From NCBI GenBank assembly GCA_002813285.1, contig PHTZ01000001.1, positions 890,501 through 954,500 on the forward strand: a stretch of 64,000 bases of DNA, given 5' to 3'. Positions 34,502 to 44,044 of this stretch are shown piece by piece (within the stretch, counting starts at the first letter, position 1; each line of letters starts with the position of its first letter). The translations under genes were made by a program, and so were the position numbers. Below the pieces are notes generated by a model. The model was given only the letters and a program-made list of their open reading frames with translations, was not told where the DNA came from and did no database searches. The DNA comes from Flavobacteriaceae bacterium MAR_2009_75. Its GTDB lineage: Bacteria; Bacteroidota; Bacteroidia; Flavobacteriales; Flavobacteriaceae.

Positions 34502-35302
34502 ATGAAAGTACTTGTAATTGGAGCTGGAAATATGGGATTAACCTATGCGGAGGCTATGTCAAAATCTAAGCTTTTAAAAAAGCGTAATGTCATGATTCTT
34601 GACAATTCTCCAGAGAAAATCCTCTCCTTAAAAAAGATTTCACATTTTGATGTTTATGAGAATCTCGATGATTGTCTTCCACAGGCTGATTTGATATTTG
34701 TTGCAGTTAAGCCGTACCATAGTGATGAGCTTTTTAAGAAAATGAAACCTAATATCAACCAAGGCCAAATTATTATATCGATAATGGCCGGGGTAACCAT
34801 ACAAACTATGCAAGAGTCGCTTGGTATCGATAAAGTTGTTAGGGCAATGCCGAATTTACCTGCTCAAGTAGGTAAAGGAATAACGTCTTTTATACCTTCT
34901 ACAGCTGTAAGTAGAATTGAGCTATTGACCGTAGAGGATCTTCTTGATACTACGGGTAAATCGATTCAAGTGAGCTCAGAGAACTATATTGATGCAAGTA
35001 CGGGTATCTCGGGCAGTGGCCCCGCTTACGTTTTCTATTTTATGCAAAGTATGATGGAAGCAGCGTTGAAAATGGGCTTCTCGGCCAATGATTCAAAAGT
35101 ATTGGTCAGCCAGACCTTTGACGGGGCTGTAGAGCTGTTCAATCAATCTGACCTCTCTCCTTCTTCATGGATGAATAAAGTGGCTTCTAAAGGAGGCACA
35201 ACAAGAGCGGCCTTAGATTCTATGGAAGATAACAATGTTAACGAACTCATTAAAGAAGCCGCTTATGCAGCATTCGATAGAGCTGTTGAACTAGGAAAAT
35301 AA
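34502..35302 (+). CDS. proC: pyrroline-5-carboxylate reductase
   Basis: Last step of proline synthesis, reducing P5C with NAD(P)H. 266 residues. The Rossmann motif is VIGAGNMGLTYAEAM (4-18), and the C-terminal signature is SGSGPAYVFYFMQSMMEAA near 175-193 followed by VASKGGTTRAALD. It leads a proC-proB-proA operon: gaps to proB and between proB and proA are 5 and 17 nt. Confidence 0.97.
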   Translation: MKVLVIGAGNMGLTYAEAMSKSKLLKKRNVMILDNSPEKILSLKKISHFDVYENLDDCLPQADLIFVAVKPYHSDELFKKMKPNINQGQIIISIMAGVTIQTMQESLGIDKVVRAMPNLPAQVGKGITSFIPSTAVSRIELLTVEDLLDTTGKSIQVSSENYIDASTGISGSGPAYVFYFMQSMMEAALKMGFSANDSKVLVSQTFDGAVELFNQSDLSPSSWMNKVASKGGTTRAALDSMEDNNVNELIKEAAYAAFDRAVELGK

Positions 35303-35307
35303 AAATT

Positions 35308-36090
35308 ATGTATAAACAAAGAGTAGTTATAAAAGTAGGTACTAACGTAATGACCAATAAAGACAATAGGATTGTAAGACCTATTCTCAAAAAATTGGTC
35401 AAGCAAATAGCTGAACTTTATGAAAATGACATCATGGCCGTTTTGGTCTCGTCTGGATCAGTAATTGCCGGTATGGAGGTTATGGGTGAAAGTCATATTA
35501 AAGACAAAGCCCAACGCAGGCAAGTATATTCAGCTATAGGCCAACCTCGTATGATGAGATTATATTATAATATCTTTCGTGATTACGGAATGAAATGTGC
35601 TCAGGTTTTAGCCACAAAGCGCGATTTCAACCCAGGCGTACACCGTGAAAATATGATCAATTGTTATGAAGGTTTAATGTCTGAGGGTGTTATTCCCATT
35701 GCGAATGAAGATGATGCGGTGTCGGTAACCAAAAGCATGTTCTCCGATAACGATGAACTTGCAAGTTTGGTAGCTGAACTTATTCAGGCCGATAAATTGA
35801 TAATTCTAACTGATATCGACGGACTGTATACCGGTCATCCTGATGATGACGATACTGAGGTTATTACCAATGTTAGTATTGAAGAAAATGTAGAGAAATA
35901 CGTAAAAACTGTAAAGAAAGGTGAAGCTGAAGGTCGTGGCGGCATGGGTTCAAAACTTAATATCGCCAAGCAGACCGCTGCCAAAAACATACCGACATTT
36001 ATTGCCAACGGAAAAAAAGAGAATGTAATTCTTGATATTGTAGCTGGTAAAAATGTAGGAACCAAGGTAGAGGCCGAAAACCTATCATAA
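35308..36090 (+). CDS. proB: glutamate 5-kinase, short form without PUA domain
   Basis: Phosphorylates glutamate, the first step of proline synthesis. 260 residues, so only the amino-acid-kinase domain is present and the C-terminal PUA domain of E. coli ProB is absent. Motifs are VIKVGTNVMTN (7-17), LVSSGSVIAGM (47-57), IANEDDAVSV and LTDIDGLYTGHP. Feedback inhibition by proline is mediated by the kinase domain in this family, so regulation may persist. Confidence 0.95.
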   Translation: MYKQRVVIKVGTNVMTNKDNRIVRPILKKLVKQIAELYENDIMAVLVSSGSVIAGMEVMGESHIKDKAQRRQVYSAIGQPRMMRLYYNIFRDYGMKCAQVLATKRDFNPGVHRENMINCYEGLMSEGVIPIANEDDAVSVTKSMFSDNDELASLVAELIQADKLIILTDIDGLYTGHPDDDDTEVITNVSIEENVEKYVKTVKKGEAEGRGGMGSKLNIAKQTAAKNIPTFIANGKKENVILDIVAGKNVGTKVEAENLS

Positions 36091-36107
36091 TTAAAATTTA
36101 GAACTAT

Positions 36108-37307
36108 ATGAAGTTAATAAATACAGAAACTAAAAATAAAGTTCTAGAGTCAATGATCACAATTTTAGATCGAGACCGGGAACTTATTATAGAAGCGAAC
36201 AAAAAAGATTGCGATTTATTCAATAAAGAAGATAGGGCAATGTATGATCGACTTGTAGTAAATGAAAAAAAAGTCGACGGCATGATAACTTCCGTGAAAG
36301 AGGTGTTACAACAAGAAGATCCCGTTGGAAAACTAAAATCGGAACGAAATTTAGAGAACGGGCTAAAAATCATGAATAAAACGGCGCCCTTTGGAACAAT
36401 CATGATTATCTATGAATCACGACCCGATGTGACTATTGAAGCTGCAGTTCTAGCGTTCAAAGCCAATAATAAAATATTGCTTAAAGGGGGCAAAGAAGCT
36501 CTACACAGCAACAAGGTTTTAGAGAACTGCTGGCATAAAGCACTAGAACAAAATGGACTAAGTAAAGATTGGATTCAGTTGTTGCACATGAACCGTACGG
36601 AGACTCAGGAATTCTTGAAGAACCCTCCGGAGAAATTAGATTTAATTGTTCCTAGAGGTGGCGAACGCTTAATCGCTTTTGTCAAAGAGCACGCCAAGTG
36701 TGCTGTTCTGGTCAGCGGTAGAGGAAATAATTTTCTTTATGTTGATAAAGATGCTGATTGGGAGAAAAGCCTGAAAGTTATTCTTAATGCAAAAACACAT
36801 AAAATCTCTGCTTGCAATGCCTTGGATAAAATTCTTATCGATTCAGCTTTGCCTTCTTATGAAGAAAAGCTTAAAGAACTTGATACCTTCTTGTCTGAAA
36901 ATGGAGTATCAGTATTAGTTGATAAAGAAACCGGTGCCGTACTTAAAAACGAATCCGTTATTCAAGATGAAGCCATTTGGCACGAAGAGTTTTTAGCGAT
37001 GAAATGTTGTATAGGTACCGTTAACGGATTAGATGATGCAATAGGGAAAATCAACAAGTATTCTGGCGGGCATTCTTCTACTGTTATGACAGATAACAAA
37101 GACAATGCACTTAAATTTATGGAGCAAGTTGATTCTGCAGCTGTTTACCACAATGCTTCTACCCGTTTCACCGATGGTGGAGCTATGGGGGTCGGTGCCG
37201 AATTGGCTATCAGTACAGATAAGTTGCACCATAGAGGCCCCTTAGGTCTAGAGCAATTGGTCACAAATAAATATTATGTATTTGGTGATGGCCAAATCAG
37301 AAATTAA
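36108..37307 (+). CDS. proA: glutamate-5-semialdehyde dehydrogenase
   Basis: Reduces glutamyl phosphate to the semialdehyde. 399 residues. The aldehyde-dehydrogenase-fold motifs include IMIIYESRPDVTIEAA (about 97-112), KGGKEALHSN, and the catalytic Cys region HKISACNALDKIL near residue 240. It is the last gene of the proline operon; two hairpin terminators follow. Confidence 0.96.
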   Translation: MKLINTETKNKVLESMITILDRDRELIIEANKKDCDLFNKEDRAMYDRLVVNEKKVDGMITSVKEVLQQEDPVGKLKSERNLENGLKIMNKTAPFGTIMIIYESRPDVTIEAAVLAFKANNKILLKGGKEALHSNKVLENCWHKALEQNGLSKDWIQLLHMNRTETQEFLKNPPEKLDLIVPRGGERLIAFVKEHAKCAVLVSGRGNNFLYVDKDADWEKSLKVILNAKTHKISACNALDKILIDSALPSYEEKLKELDTFLSENGVSVLVDKETGAVLKNESVIQDEAIWHEEFLAMKCCIGTVNGLDDAIGKINKYSGGHSSTVMTDNKDNALKFMEQVDSAAVYHNASTRFTDGGAMGVGAELAISTDKLHHRGPLGLEQLVTNKYYVFGDGQIRN

Positions 37308-37350
37308 AAATTTGAGTCGTCCTAAAATAGGCTGACACGCATTAAAATTT

Positions 37351-37386
37351 AAAAGAGCCATTAAAGCTAGCTTCAATGGCTCTTTT
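37351..37386 (+). terminator. terminator of proline operon
   Basis: AAAAGAGCCATT / AATGGCTCTTTT, a 12-bp stem, 43 nt after proA. Confidence 0.75.
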
Positions 37387-37430
37387 GTAATACATAAAAT
37401 TAGGTATTTTCATTTTAAGGCCATAAAAAA

Positions 37431-37455
37431 GCCCCGATGGTGACACCATCGGGGC
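37431..37455. terminator. bidirectional terminator between proA and rpsT
   Basis: GCCCCGATGGTG / CACCATCGGGGC around a single centre base, flanked by A6 on the left and T8 on the right. It serves both strands, notably the end of the rpsT transcript. Confidence 0.85.
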
Positions 37456-37487
37456 TTTTTTTTGAAAACAACAACAATACAACCCTG

Positions 37488-37739
37488 TTATAATGCTGCT
37501 ACGTGCTTTGCAAGCTTGCTTTTTAAGTTAGCTGCTTTGTTAGAATGAATGATGTTACGCTTTGCCAATCTGTCGATCATACTAACAACGCTTGGTAATA
37601 AAGCCTCAGCATCTTTCTTGTTCTCTTCAGTACGCAATTTCTTGATTGCGTTACGAGTAGTTTTGTGCTGATAACGGTTACGTAAACGAACCGCTTCATT
37701 TCTTCTAATTCTTTTTAATGCTGACTTGTGATTTGCCAT
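37488..37739 (-). CDS. rpsT: 30S ribosomal protein S20
   Basis: 83 residues, the usual S20 length, Lys/Arg-rich and helical (MANHKSALKRIRRNEAVRLRN). It lies 60 nt after the second tRNA-Glu gene on the same strand, so read-through from the tRNA promoter is possible. Confidence 0.97.
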   Translation of the reverse strand: MANHKSALKRIRRNEAVRLRNRYQHKTTRNAIKKLRTEENKKDAEALLPSVVSMIDRLAKRNIIHSNKAANLKSKLAKHVAAL

Positions 37740-37799
37740 CTTACTTACTTGTTATAATTTTTTAAAACTCAACTTCGCCAAACCTCTTCGAACTTCTCG

Positions 37800-37871
37800 T
37801 AGCCCGTAGGGGAATCGAACCCCTGTTACCAGGATGAAAACCTGGCGTCCTAACCCCTAGACGAACGGGCC
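37800..37871 (-). tRNA. tRNA-Glu (anticodon TTC), copy 2
   Basis: Acceptor stem GGCCCGT / ACGGGCT with a terminal G-U pair. Anticodon stem CCAGG/CCTGG with TTC in the loop. T arm AGGGG-TTCGATT-CCCCT. CCA not encoded. The sequence is identical to the copy 70 nt upstream. Confidence 0.95.
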
Positions 37872-37941
37872 AAAATGTAAATTCTAACATGTTTTAATTA
37901 AAACCGATAGAACCCTAATTTTACTATTTTAAAATATTTTG

Positions 37942-38013
37942 TAGCCCGTAGGGGAATCGAACCCCTGTTACCAGGATGAAAACCTGGCGTCCTAACCCCT
38001 AGACGAACGGGCC
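37942..38013 (-). tRNA. tRNA-Glu (anticodon TTC), copy 1
   Basis: First of two identical 72-nt tRNA-Glu genes in tandem. Discriminator base A, anticodon TTC. Preceded by a full promoter at 38037-38067. Confidence 0.95.
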
Positions 38014-38036
38014 ATTGCTTTGTGCAATTGCGGATG

Positions 38037-38067
38037 CAAAAATACAATTATTTTTTACTATCACAAC
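38037..38067 (-). promoter_or_regulatory. promoter of tRNA-Glu pair
   Basis: On the minus strand GTTG, 19 nt, then TATTTTTG: -33 TTG with -7 TAnnTTTG at the consensus spacing. It ends 23 nt before the tRNA. Confidence 0.75.
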
Positions 38068-38083
38068 AACTGATTATATTTTT

Positions 38084-39559
38084 TTAATAAGCTTTTGCAA
38101 AGAGCACCCTTTTATTTGATGTTTTTCCTGTTACGATACAGCTTCCTTCCTCAATTTTAGCGTCTATTGGCACACATCGAATTGTTGCCTTGGTCTCTTC
38201 CTTTATCTTATTTTCGGTCTCTATGGTCCCGTCCCAGTGGGCAGAGAGAAAACCTCCCTTGTCCTCTAAGACCGATTTAAACTCTTCATATGAATTTACC
38301 TCGGTAATATTCGAAGCTTTAAAATCAAATGCCTTTTGATAAATATTCTTTTGAATGTCTTCTAGCAAAAATTCAATTTTGTCCACCACCTCATCCATAG
38401 GAACAGTATCCTTCTCCAATGTATCACGTCGTGCCACTTCATAAGTATCATTGGCCAAATCTCTTTGCCCGATTGCCAAACGTACAGGCACGCCCTTAAG
38501 TTCATATTCGTTGAACTTAAAACCTGGCTTATGTGTGTCGCGATTATCATACTTCACTGAAATTCCCTTAGACCGGAGCTCTTTCACCAACGGATTTACT
38601 TTTTCAGAAATTGCATCCAATTGCTCAAGTCCTTTATAAATAGGAACTATAACAACTTGAATCGGAGCTAGCTTTGGTGGCAGCACCAAACCATTATCAT
38701 CACTATGGGTCATAATCAAGGCTCCCATCAATCTTGTGGATACTCCCCAAGAAGTCGCCCAAACATGCTCTTGTTTACCTTCTTTGTTCGCAAATTTGAC
38801 ATCGAAGGCCTTAGCAAAGTTTTGTCCTAAAAAGTGAGAAGTACCCGCCTGTAGAGCCTTACCATCTTGCATCAAGGCTTCAATGCAATAGGTTTCGACA
38901 GCGCCTGCAAAGCGCTCACTTTCACTTTTCAACCCCTTAATTACAGGCATAGCCATATGATTTTCCGCAAATTCGGCATACACATTCATCATTTGCTCAG
39001 CTTCTTCGATAGCTTCCTTCTCGGTAGCGTGGGCCGTATGCCCTTCTTGCCATAAAAATTCCGCTGTGCGAAGAAAAAGTCGAGTACGCATTTCCCATCG
39101 CACCACATTTGCCCATTGATTGATCAATAAAGGTAAATCTCTATATGATTGTATCCATCTGCGATAAGTGTCCCAAATAATTGTTTCCGAGGTAGGCCTT
39201 ACAATAAGCTCTTCTTCTAGTTTGGCTTCGGGATCAACGATAATTCCGCTTCCGTCTTCCGCATTCTTCAATCGGTAATGCGTGACCACGGCACATTCTT
39301 TAGCAAAACCTTCGACATGGCTTGCCTCTTTACTTAGATATGACTTAGGAATGAACAAAGGAAAATAGGCGTTTTCGTGACCTGTTTCCTTGAACATTTT
39401 ATCTAGCGCGGCCTGCATTTTCTCCCATATCGCAAAACCATACGGCTTGATTACCATACACCCCCGAACCCCCGAATTTTCAGCTAAATCAGCTCCTACT
39501 ACTAGCTCATTATACCATTTTGAGTAGTCTTCGCTACGCTTGGTCAATTTTTTACCCAT
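38084..39559 (-). CDS. proS: prolyl-tRNA synthetase, archaeal/eukaryal type
   Basis: Charges tRNA-Pro. 491 residues and no editing insertion, the short form shared by archaea, eukaryotes and many Bacteroidota. Class II motifs include [14 protein letters not shown] (about 36-49), [12 protein letters not shown] and [33 protein letters not shown] (motif 2, read in pieces). The anticodon-binding domain follows residue 285 or so. The C-terminal cysteine-containing zinc-like region is short. It lies upstream of the tRNA-Glu pair on the same strand but has its own distance of 70 nt. Confidence 0.96.
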   Translation of the reverse strand: MGKKLTKRSEDYSKWYNELVVGADLAENSGVRGCMVIKPYGFAIWEKMQAALDKMFKETGHENAYFPLFIPKSYLSKEASHVEGFAKECAVVTHYRLKNAEDGSGIIVDPEAKLEEELIVRPTSETIIWDTYRRWIQSYRDLPLLINQWANVVRWEMRTRLFLRTAEFLWQEGHTAHATEKEAIEEAEQMMNVYAEFAENHMAMPVIKGLKSESERFAGAVETYCIEALMQDGKALQAGTSHFLGQNFAKAFDVKFANKEGKQEHVWATSWGVSTRLMGALIMTHSDDNGLVLPPKLAPIQVVIVPIYKGLEQLDAISEKVNPLVKELRSKGISVKYDNRDTHKPGFKFNEYELKGVPVRLAIGQRDLANDTYEVARRDTLEKDTVPMDEVVDKIEFLLEDIQKNIYQKAFDFKASNITEVNSYEEFKSVLEDKGGFLSAHWDGTIETENKIKEETKATIRCVPIDAKIEEGSCIVTGKTSNKRVLFAKAY

Positions 39560-39654
39560 TCTCTGTAGTTTGGCACAAAACTTGTGTTTATGTTATCGAA
39601 ATAATTGGGTAAAACTAGTTATTTTTACTATGTTCAACAATAAAAATTGCACCC

Positions 39655-40854
39655 ATGATACATTCGTTACCCCTTCAGAAATTTCGCCCGCTCACCTTTT
39701 TTTCACTTACAGCGCTTTTAATAGCGTCATGTGGTTCGTACCAGTCGGCTTCATACTATGATAACGATGGTATTTACTCCAGCGACAACCAAGTAACTGC
39801 TGAGAGACCTACGCAACCAAAAACTGAGCCTAAAGAAAAAAGCAGCGATGTTTATTCCAACTATTTTGGTCAACAGGCCGAAATGATCGAAGGTGAGGTT
39901 TTCACTGATATTGATTCATATTCAAGTACTGTTGAGAACGATAGCATAGCCGGGGGCGAGCTAACCGATTATTACGACAATCAAAATGATTATGCAGGTT
40001 ATGCCGCCTGGGGCGATAACAGTACCGGTGTCAACATTGTAGTTCATGATTACAATTACGGCTGGGCCGGCTGGGGTTGGGGCTCTCCTTTCCTATTCAA
40101 CAACTGGGGTTGGGGTGGTTACTATGGCGGATGGGGTTTTAGCCCTTGGAGATACGGATATCGCCCATGGGGATGGGGCGGTGGTTATTACGGATACGGA
40201 TACGCAGGTTATTATGGCTATAATTGGGGCGGTTATGGAACATGGTGCCCTCCTTACGGATACTATAACAGGTTTAACAACTACAACTACGGTAGAAGAA
40301 ATTATGCTTACAATAGTGCTCGACGTGGTTATAATACCAATACAATTACCGGAAACAACTCAAATACTGCTCTAGCCTCTAACAATAGAAACCGAGTTTC
40401 TTCACGATATGCGGGTAATACCACAAGAACTGGAGCAAATAGATCGGCAACTTCTCGTAGTTCATCAAATTATAGTAGAAATAATAGTTCTACGGCGTCT
40501 AGGCGAACTGTGGGTGTTGACCAAAACAGATCATACCGTACCAGCAGAAGTACAAGATCTACACCAAGTTACAACAGCTCATCAAGAAGTTCACAAACCT
40601 ATAGAAGTACAACGCCAAGAAGCAGCACTTACCGAAGTGGGTCATCTATTTCACGTAGCAATAGCACCACTACACGAAGTTCAACATCTAGAAGCTCTCA
40701 AAGCTATAGAAGTACAGCTCCCCGTTCAAGTAGCTATAGGTCATCTGGTAGCACCAGTAGGTCATCAAGTTACAGTTCAGGTCGAAGCAGTAGTTCAAGC
40801 AGGTCTTCTGGTGGCGCCTCTAGATCAAGCTCTTCTAGTAGCAGAAGAAATTAA
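39655..40854 (+). CDS. low-complexity lipoprotein (Gly/Tyr/Trp-rich then Ser/Arg-rich)
   Basis: 399 residues. Signal peptide with lipobox IASC (Cys26). Residues of about 28-120 are acidic and Ser/Tyr-rich. Residues of about 125-225 are Gly/Trp/Tyr/Asn-rich with repeats such as GWAGWGWG and YYGYGYAGYYGYN. From 240 to the end Ser, Arg, Thr and Tyr dominate (SSRSSQTYRSTTPRSST and variants). All are hallmarks of disordered, sticky sequence. It is followed 47 nt later by a FadL/OmpP1 porin. No function is assigned; an adhesive or surface-coat role is plausible. Confidence 0.8.
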   Translation: MIHSLPLQKFRPLTFFSLTALLIASCGSYQSASYYDNDGIYSSDNQVTAERPTQPKTEPKEKSSDVYSNYFGQQAEMIEGEVFTDIDSYSSTVENDSIAGGELTDYYDNQNDYAGYAAWGDNSTGVNIVVHDYNYGWAGWGWGSPFLFNNWGWGGYYGGWGFSPWRYGYRPWGWGGGYYGYGYAGYYGYNWGGYGTWCPPYGYYNRFNNYNYGRRNYAYNSARRGYNTNTITGNNSNTALASNNRNRVSSRYAGNTTRTGANRSATSRSSSNYSRNNSSTASRRTVGVDQNRSYRTSRSTRSTPSYNSSSRSSQTYRSTTPRSSTYRSGSSISRSNSTTTRSSTSRSSQSYRSTAPRSSSYRSSGSTSRSSSYSSGRSSSSSRSSGGASRSSSSSSRRN

Positions 40855-40901
40855 TGCCAAACCCTTATAACCTATACCCTTATTAGTTAAATTTAGAATA
40901 A

Positions 40902-42416
40902 ATGAAAAGAATTTTTACTTTCATGGGGCTCATGGCTTGTCTCATTTCGAATGCCCAGAATATCGACGATGTGCTACGCTATAGTTCTGAAAATCTTCAG
41001 GGAACCGCTCGTTTTCAAGCGATGGGTGGTGCCTTTGGAGCACTCGGCGGCGATATGTCATCGTTAAATATCAATCCGGCAGGAAGCTCGGTTTTCAACA
41101 ATAACTTGCTTACAGTATCTGCGACTTATTTTCGTCAAAATACAGATTCTGATTATCGGGGCGGTTTGAATAGTGCGAATTCCAATACTTTAGATATTAA
41201 TCAGGTTGGAGGGGCATTGGTCTTTAAAACTACCGATACCGGTTCTAAGTGGAAAAAATTCGCCCTAGCTGTAAACTATGATATGGTACAAAATTTCGAT
41301 GACTTTAACATTTCAGGGGGAATTGGAACAGAAGGCTTGGATAATTATTTCCTAAATTTTGCTGATGGCGTACCATTACAGCCGCTTAAGCTTCAGCAAG
41401 GTGAAACCGTTGGCAGTGCTTATTTAGATATAGGTGCCACGAATGGTCTGGGTTTTGTTGGGCAACAGGCTTTTTTAGGATTTCAAGCAGGAATTATTGA
41501 CCCGGTAATTGATGAAGACGATAATACCGCCTACTTTTCTAATGCAGGGTATACTGATTTAGCTCAAGATTTTCGTCAGACCGTTAGCGGTTACAACAGT
41601 AAATTCGTAGTAAACGCTTCAACCCAGTATGGCGATAATTTTCATTTTGGCGCTTCCTTAAATTTCCATACTATTGTATACGAGAGGTTGAACCAATATC
41701 GAGAAGAGTATTTTACCGCTGATAATGATTTACGCTTCGCGTCATTTGATAATTTATTACGCACCGATGGCAATGGTTTTTCTATGAGTGTCGGTGCTAT
41801 TGCAAAATTGAATCAATTTATAAGGTTGGGCGGTAGTTATCAATCTCCCACATGGTATCGACTAAGTGATGCTTTTGCACAAGGCATAGATTCGAACTAC
41901 CCCAATAAAGAGCAGAGTTTTTTCTTTTCTAATCTAAATGATTTTAACCTGTTCGATTATCAAATAAAAACACCTTCTAAACTTACGGGAAGTATTGCTG
42001 CGGTTTTCGGAGCAAATGGACTTTTAAGCTTTGATTATTCATACCAAGACATGTCAAATGCAGAGTTAAGACCGACAAGTGATGCAGCCTTTGCCGACGA
42101 AAATATTTACATATCCGATGTGCTTAGAGGCGTGTCATCTTTCAGGTTAGGTGGTGAATATAGAATTAGTAGGGTAAGTCTTAGAGCTGGATATCGTTAC
42201 AAACAAAGCCCTTATGCCGATGATAATATTGTCGGTGACATCATGGGCATATCCGGAGGTGTTGGATTAAACTTTGGAAGCAACAAACTTGATTTGGCCG
42301 TCAACCGTACCGAACAAGATGTGCTACAATATTTTTTCTCAACAGGAATTAATAATCCTGCGGTATTGACGCAAGTAAATACAAATGTCAGCTTAAGTTA
42401 TACCTTGAATTTCTAA
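40902..42416 (+). CDS. OmpP1/FadL/TodX-type outer-membrane transporter
   Basis: 504 residues. Signal peptide MKRIFTFMGLMACLISNAQ, then a beta-barrel with alternating hydrophobic strands and a C-terminal Phe (SLSYTLNF). The N-terminal hatch segment is RFQAMGGAFGALGGDMSSLNINPAG near 38-62, typical of FadL relatives. These carry hydrophobic substrates such as fatty acids or aromatic compounds across the outer membrane. The strand count fits a 14-strand barrel. It is probably cotranscribed with the low-complexity lipoprotein. Confidence 0.9.
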   Translation: MKRIFTFMGLMACLISNAQNIDDVLRYSSENLQGTARFQAMGGAFGALGGDMSSLNINPAGSSVFNNNLLTVSATYFRQNTDSDYRGGLNSANSNTLDINQVGGALVFKTTDTGSKWKKFALAVNYDMVQNFDDFNISGGIGTEGLDNYFLNFADGVPLQPLKLQQGETVGSAYLDIGATNGLGFVGQQAFLGFQAGIIDPVIDEDDNTAYFSNAGYTDLAQDFRQTVSGYNSKFVVNASTQYGDNFHFGASLNFHTIVYERLNQYREEYFTADNDLRFASFDNLLRTDGNGFSMSVGAIAKLNQFIRLGGSYQSPTWYRLSDAFAQGIDSNYPNKEQSFFFSNLNDFNLFDYQIKTPSKLTGSIAAVFGANGLLSFDYSYQDMSNAELRPTSDAAFADENIYISDVLRGVSSFRLGGEYRISRVSLRAGYRYKQSPYADDNIVGDIMGISGGVGLNFGSNKLDLAVNRTEQDVLQYFFSTGINNPAVLTQVNTNVSLSYTLNF

Positions 42417-42459
42417 ACTGTTATTTAGCGATAACCCAATCTCTCAGGAATTAAGACCG

Positions 42460-43881
42460 TTATCTCTTTAGAGAGAAGTTGGCTTTCGTATTTTTAGCTA
42501 CCAGTATGCCGTCTTCGTCCTGTTGGTATTCAATTCTAAACCAATAATCGGAAGATGGCATTGACTTGCCGTTATAGGTTCCATCCCATTCAGAATTAGA
42601 ATCTAATTGAGCTAATAGTTTCCCGTAGCGATCAAAAACAAAAACGATAGCATTACTTAACGTTTCAATACCTCTAACATTCCAAGTATCATTAGCACCG
42701 TCTGCATTAGGGGTGAAAAATTTAGGATAGCCTAGAACTAAAAATTCTTCTGGCTCAGAAGTTCCACATCCATTTTTATCATTAATTACAATGGTATTTA
42801 CGCCTGGCGGTACATCGTTGAAAATAGGGTCGTCTTGAAATTCGCCCTCATTGATAGCATATTCATAATCTCCGTCACCATCTACAATAACTTCGACATT
42901 ATTCATATCAGGATCTAAGGATAGATTGGTATTTAGGAGGTCTACTCTGTCCAAAACTGGTACCCCATAATACGTGATAAGAATATCATCGGTAACATGC
43001 CCCCCTGCATTGGTAGTAATATCGACAAAATACCTTCCTGAATTCGGACTTGAAACCGATATTTGGGTCGCTGATGGTCCCGAACCTAATGGCTGGTCAA
43101 TGGTTCCATCGTCATCAAAATCAACACTCCATGCCACATTTGCGATGTCGGGACCAGCCGGGGAGTTCAATGCGCTTAATGTGATATCAGGATCACCTTC
43201 GCATGCAGTTATATCCAACCCTAAAAATTCATCTCTTAAAGTACAATCAAGTGCCGTATTTTGGTCTGCTTCTACAGAATTACCAGTAAAGGTCAACATA
43301 AACTCCTCGGCCTCATCGTCGAAATTTGTATTAAAATTGTTAATCAGTATATAGTATACTTCACCGGGCAATACATCGAGATATTCATCGTAGGTATTAA
43401 GGTTCTGCGTGGTCGAAGGAGCGCCAGTTTGACCATCTTCGGGGTTTACCCCTAGCCCTGTAAAGCGAGTTGCGTTTACTTCATAATTGCAACGTATCGG
43501 TTCTACTTGGCCAGTGCCAATAGCGGTACAATCAACATCGGGTCCATAGACCGCAAAATCCCATTCGGCAGTTACTGTACTGGAACCGACAACCGGTAGC
43601 GCTTCAATATCAAAACCGACTTGACCTCCAGTACCGGCACGAAAAACGTACCACGATGTATTATTCTCAATATTAGCGTTGCTTACACTTCCTTTTTCCA
43701 AGCATCCCGTTTCGGTAATAACTTCCGGATCAAAATCATCAATATCGCCTCGACCATCTGCTCGCCCTAAAATAGGAGCATCGGCGCATACCGGAATAGC
43801 GGTTCGACAATCAGGAGAATTTTGGGCGTGCATCTCTATTCCAAATAGGATAACGCAGCTTAGAGCTAATAGAAGTCGCAT
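42460..43881 (-). CDS. T9SS type B secreted protein (gliding-motility-associated C-terminus)
   Basis: 473 residues with signal peptide MRLLLALSCVILFGIEMHAQ. The N-terminal Cys-rich block (PDCRTAIPVCADAPILGRADG) opens a PPC-like domain to about residue 200. A second Ig/PKD-like region follows, then the type B C-terminal domain from about 385: FFTPNADGANDTWNVRGIE, DRYGKLLAQLDSNSEWDGTY and SSDYWFRIEYQ. Such domains direct outer-membrane secretion by the Type IX system. It is a paralogue of the gene next to it. Confidence 0.92.
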   Translation of the reverse strand: MRLLLALSCVILFGIEMHAQNSPDCRTAIPVCADAPILGRADGRGDIDDFDPEVITETGCLEKGSVSNANIENNTSWYVFRAGTGGQVGFDIEALPVVGSSTVTAEWDFAVYGPDVDCTAIGTGQVEPIRCNYEVNATRFTGLGVNPEDGQTGAPSTTQNLNTYDEYLDVLPGEVYYILINNFNTNFDDEAEEFMLTFTGNSVEADQNTALDCTLRDEFLGLDITACEGDPDITLSALNSPAGPDIANVAWSVDFDDDGTIDQPLGSGPSATQISVSSPNSGRYFVDITTNAGGHVTDDILITYYGVPVLDRVDLLNTNLSLDPDMNNVEVIVDGDGDYEYAINEGEFQDDPIFNDVPPGVNTIVINDKNGCGTSEPEEFLVLGYPKFFTPNADGANDTWNVRGIETLSNAIVFVFDRYGKLLAQLDSNSEWDGTYNGKSMPSSDYWFRIEYQQDEDGILVAKNTKANFSLKR

Positions 43882-44044
43882 AAAATCTGAGGCTAAGAAT
43901 AGACTTGTAGATATAACTGTTTAGTGCTTGATTTAGTATGTTTTAGCAGAAGAAACAGACGGTTAATCGATAAAATGTGACCTGAAAGGTTGTATTTCGT
44001 CGAATTTAAATTCTTATTAAAAAATGGCCCTATGAGAAAACGAT

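Noticed and set aside
37800-38013. Two identical 70-nt blocks that could suggest a CRISPR or repeat array
   Set aside because: Each folds as tRNA-Glu, and there are only two.
40046-40870. Long ORFs in other frames within the low-complexity lipoprotein gene
   Set aside because: Repeated GGN/AGC/TAT codons keep all frames open; only the annotated frame has a signal peptide and lipobox.
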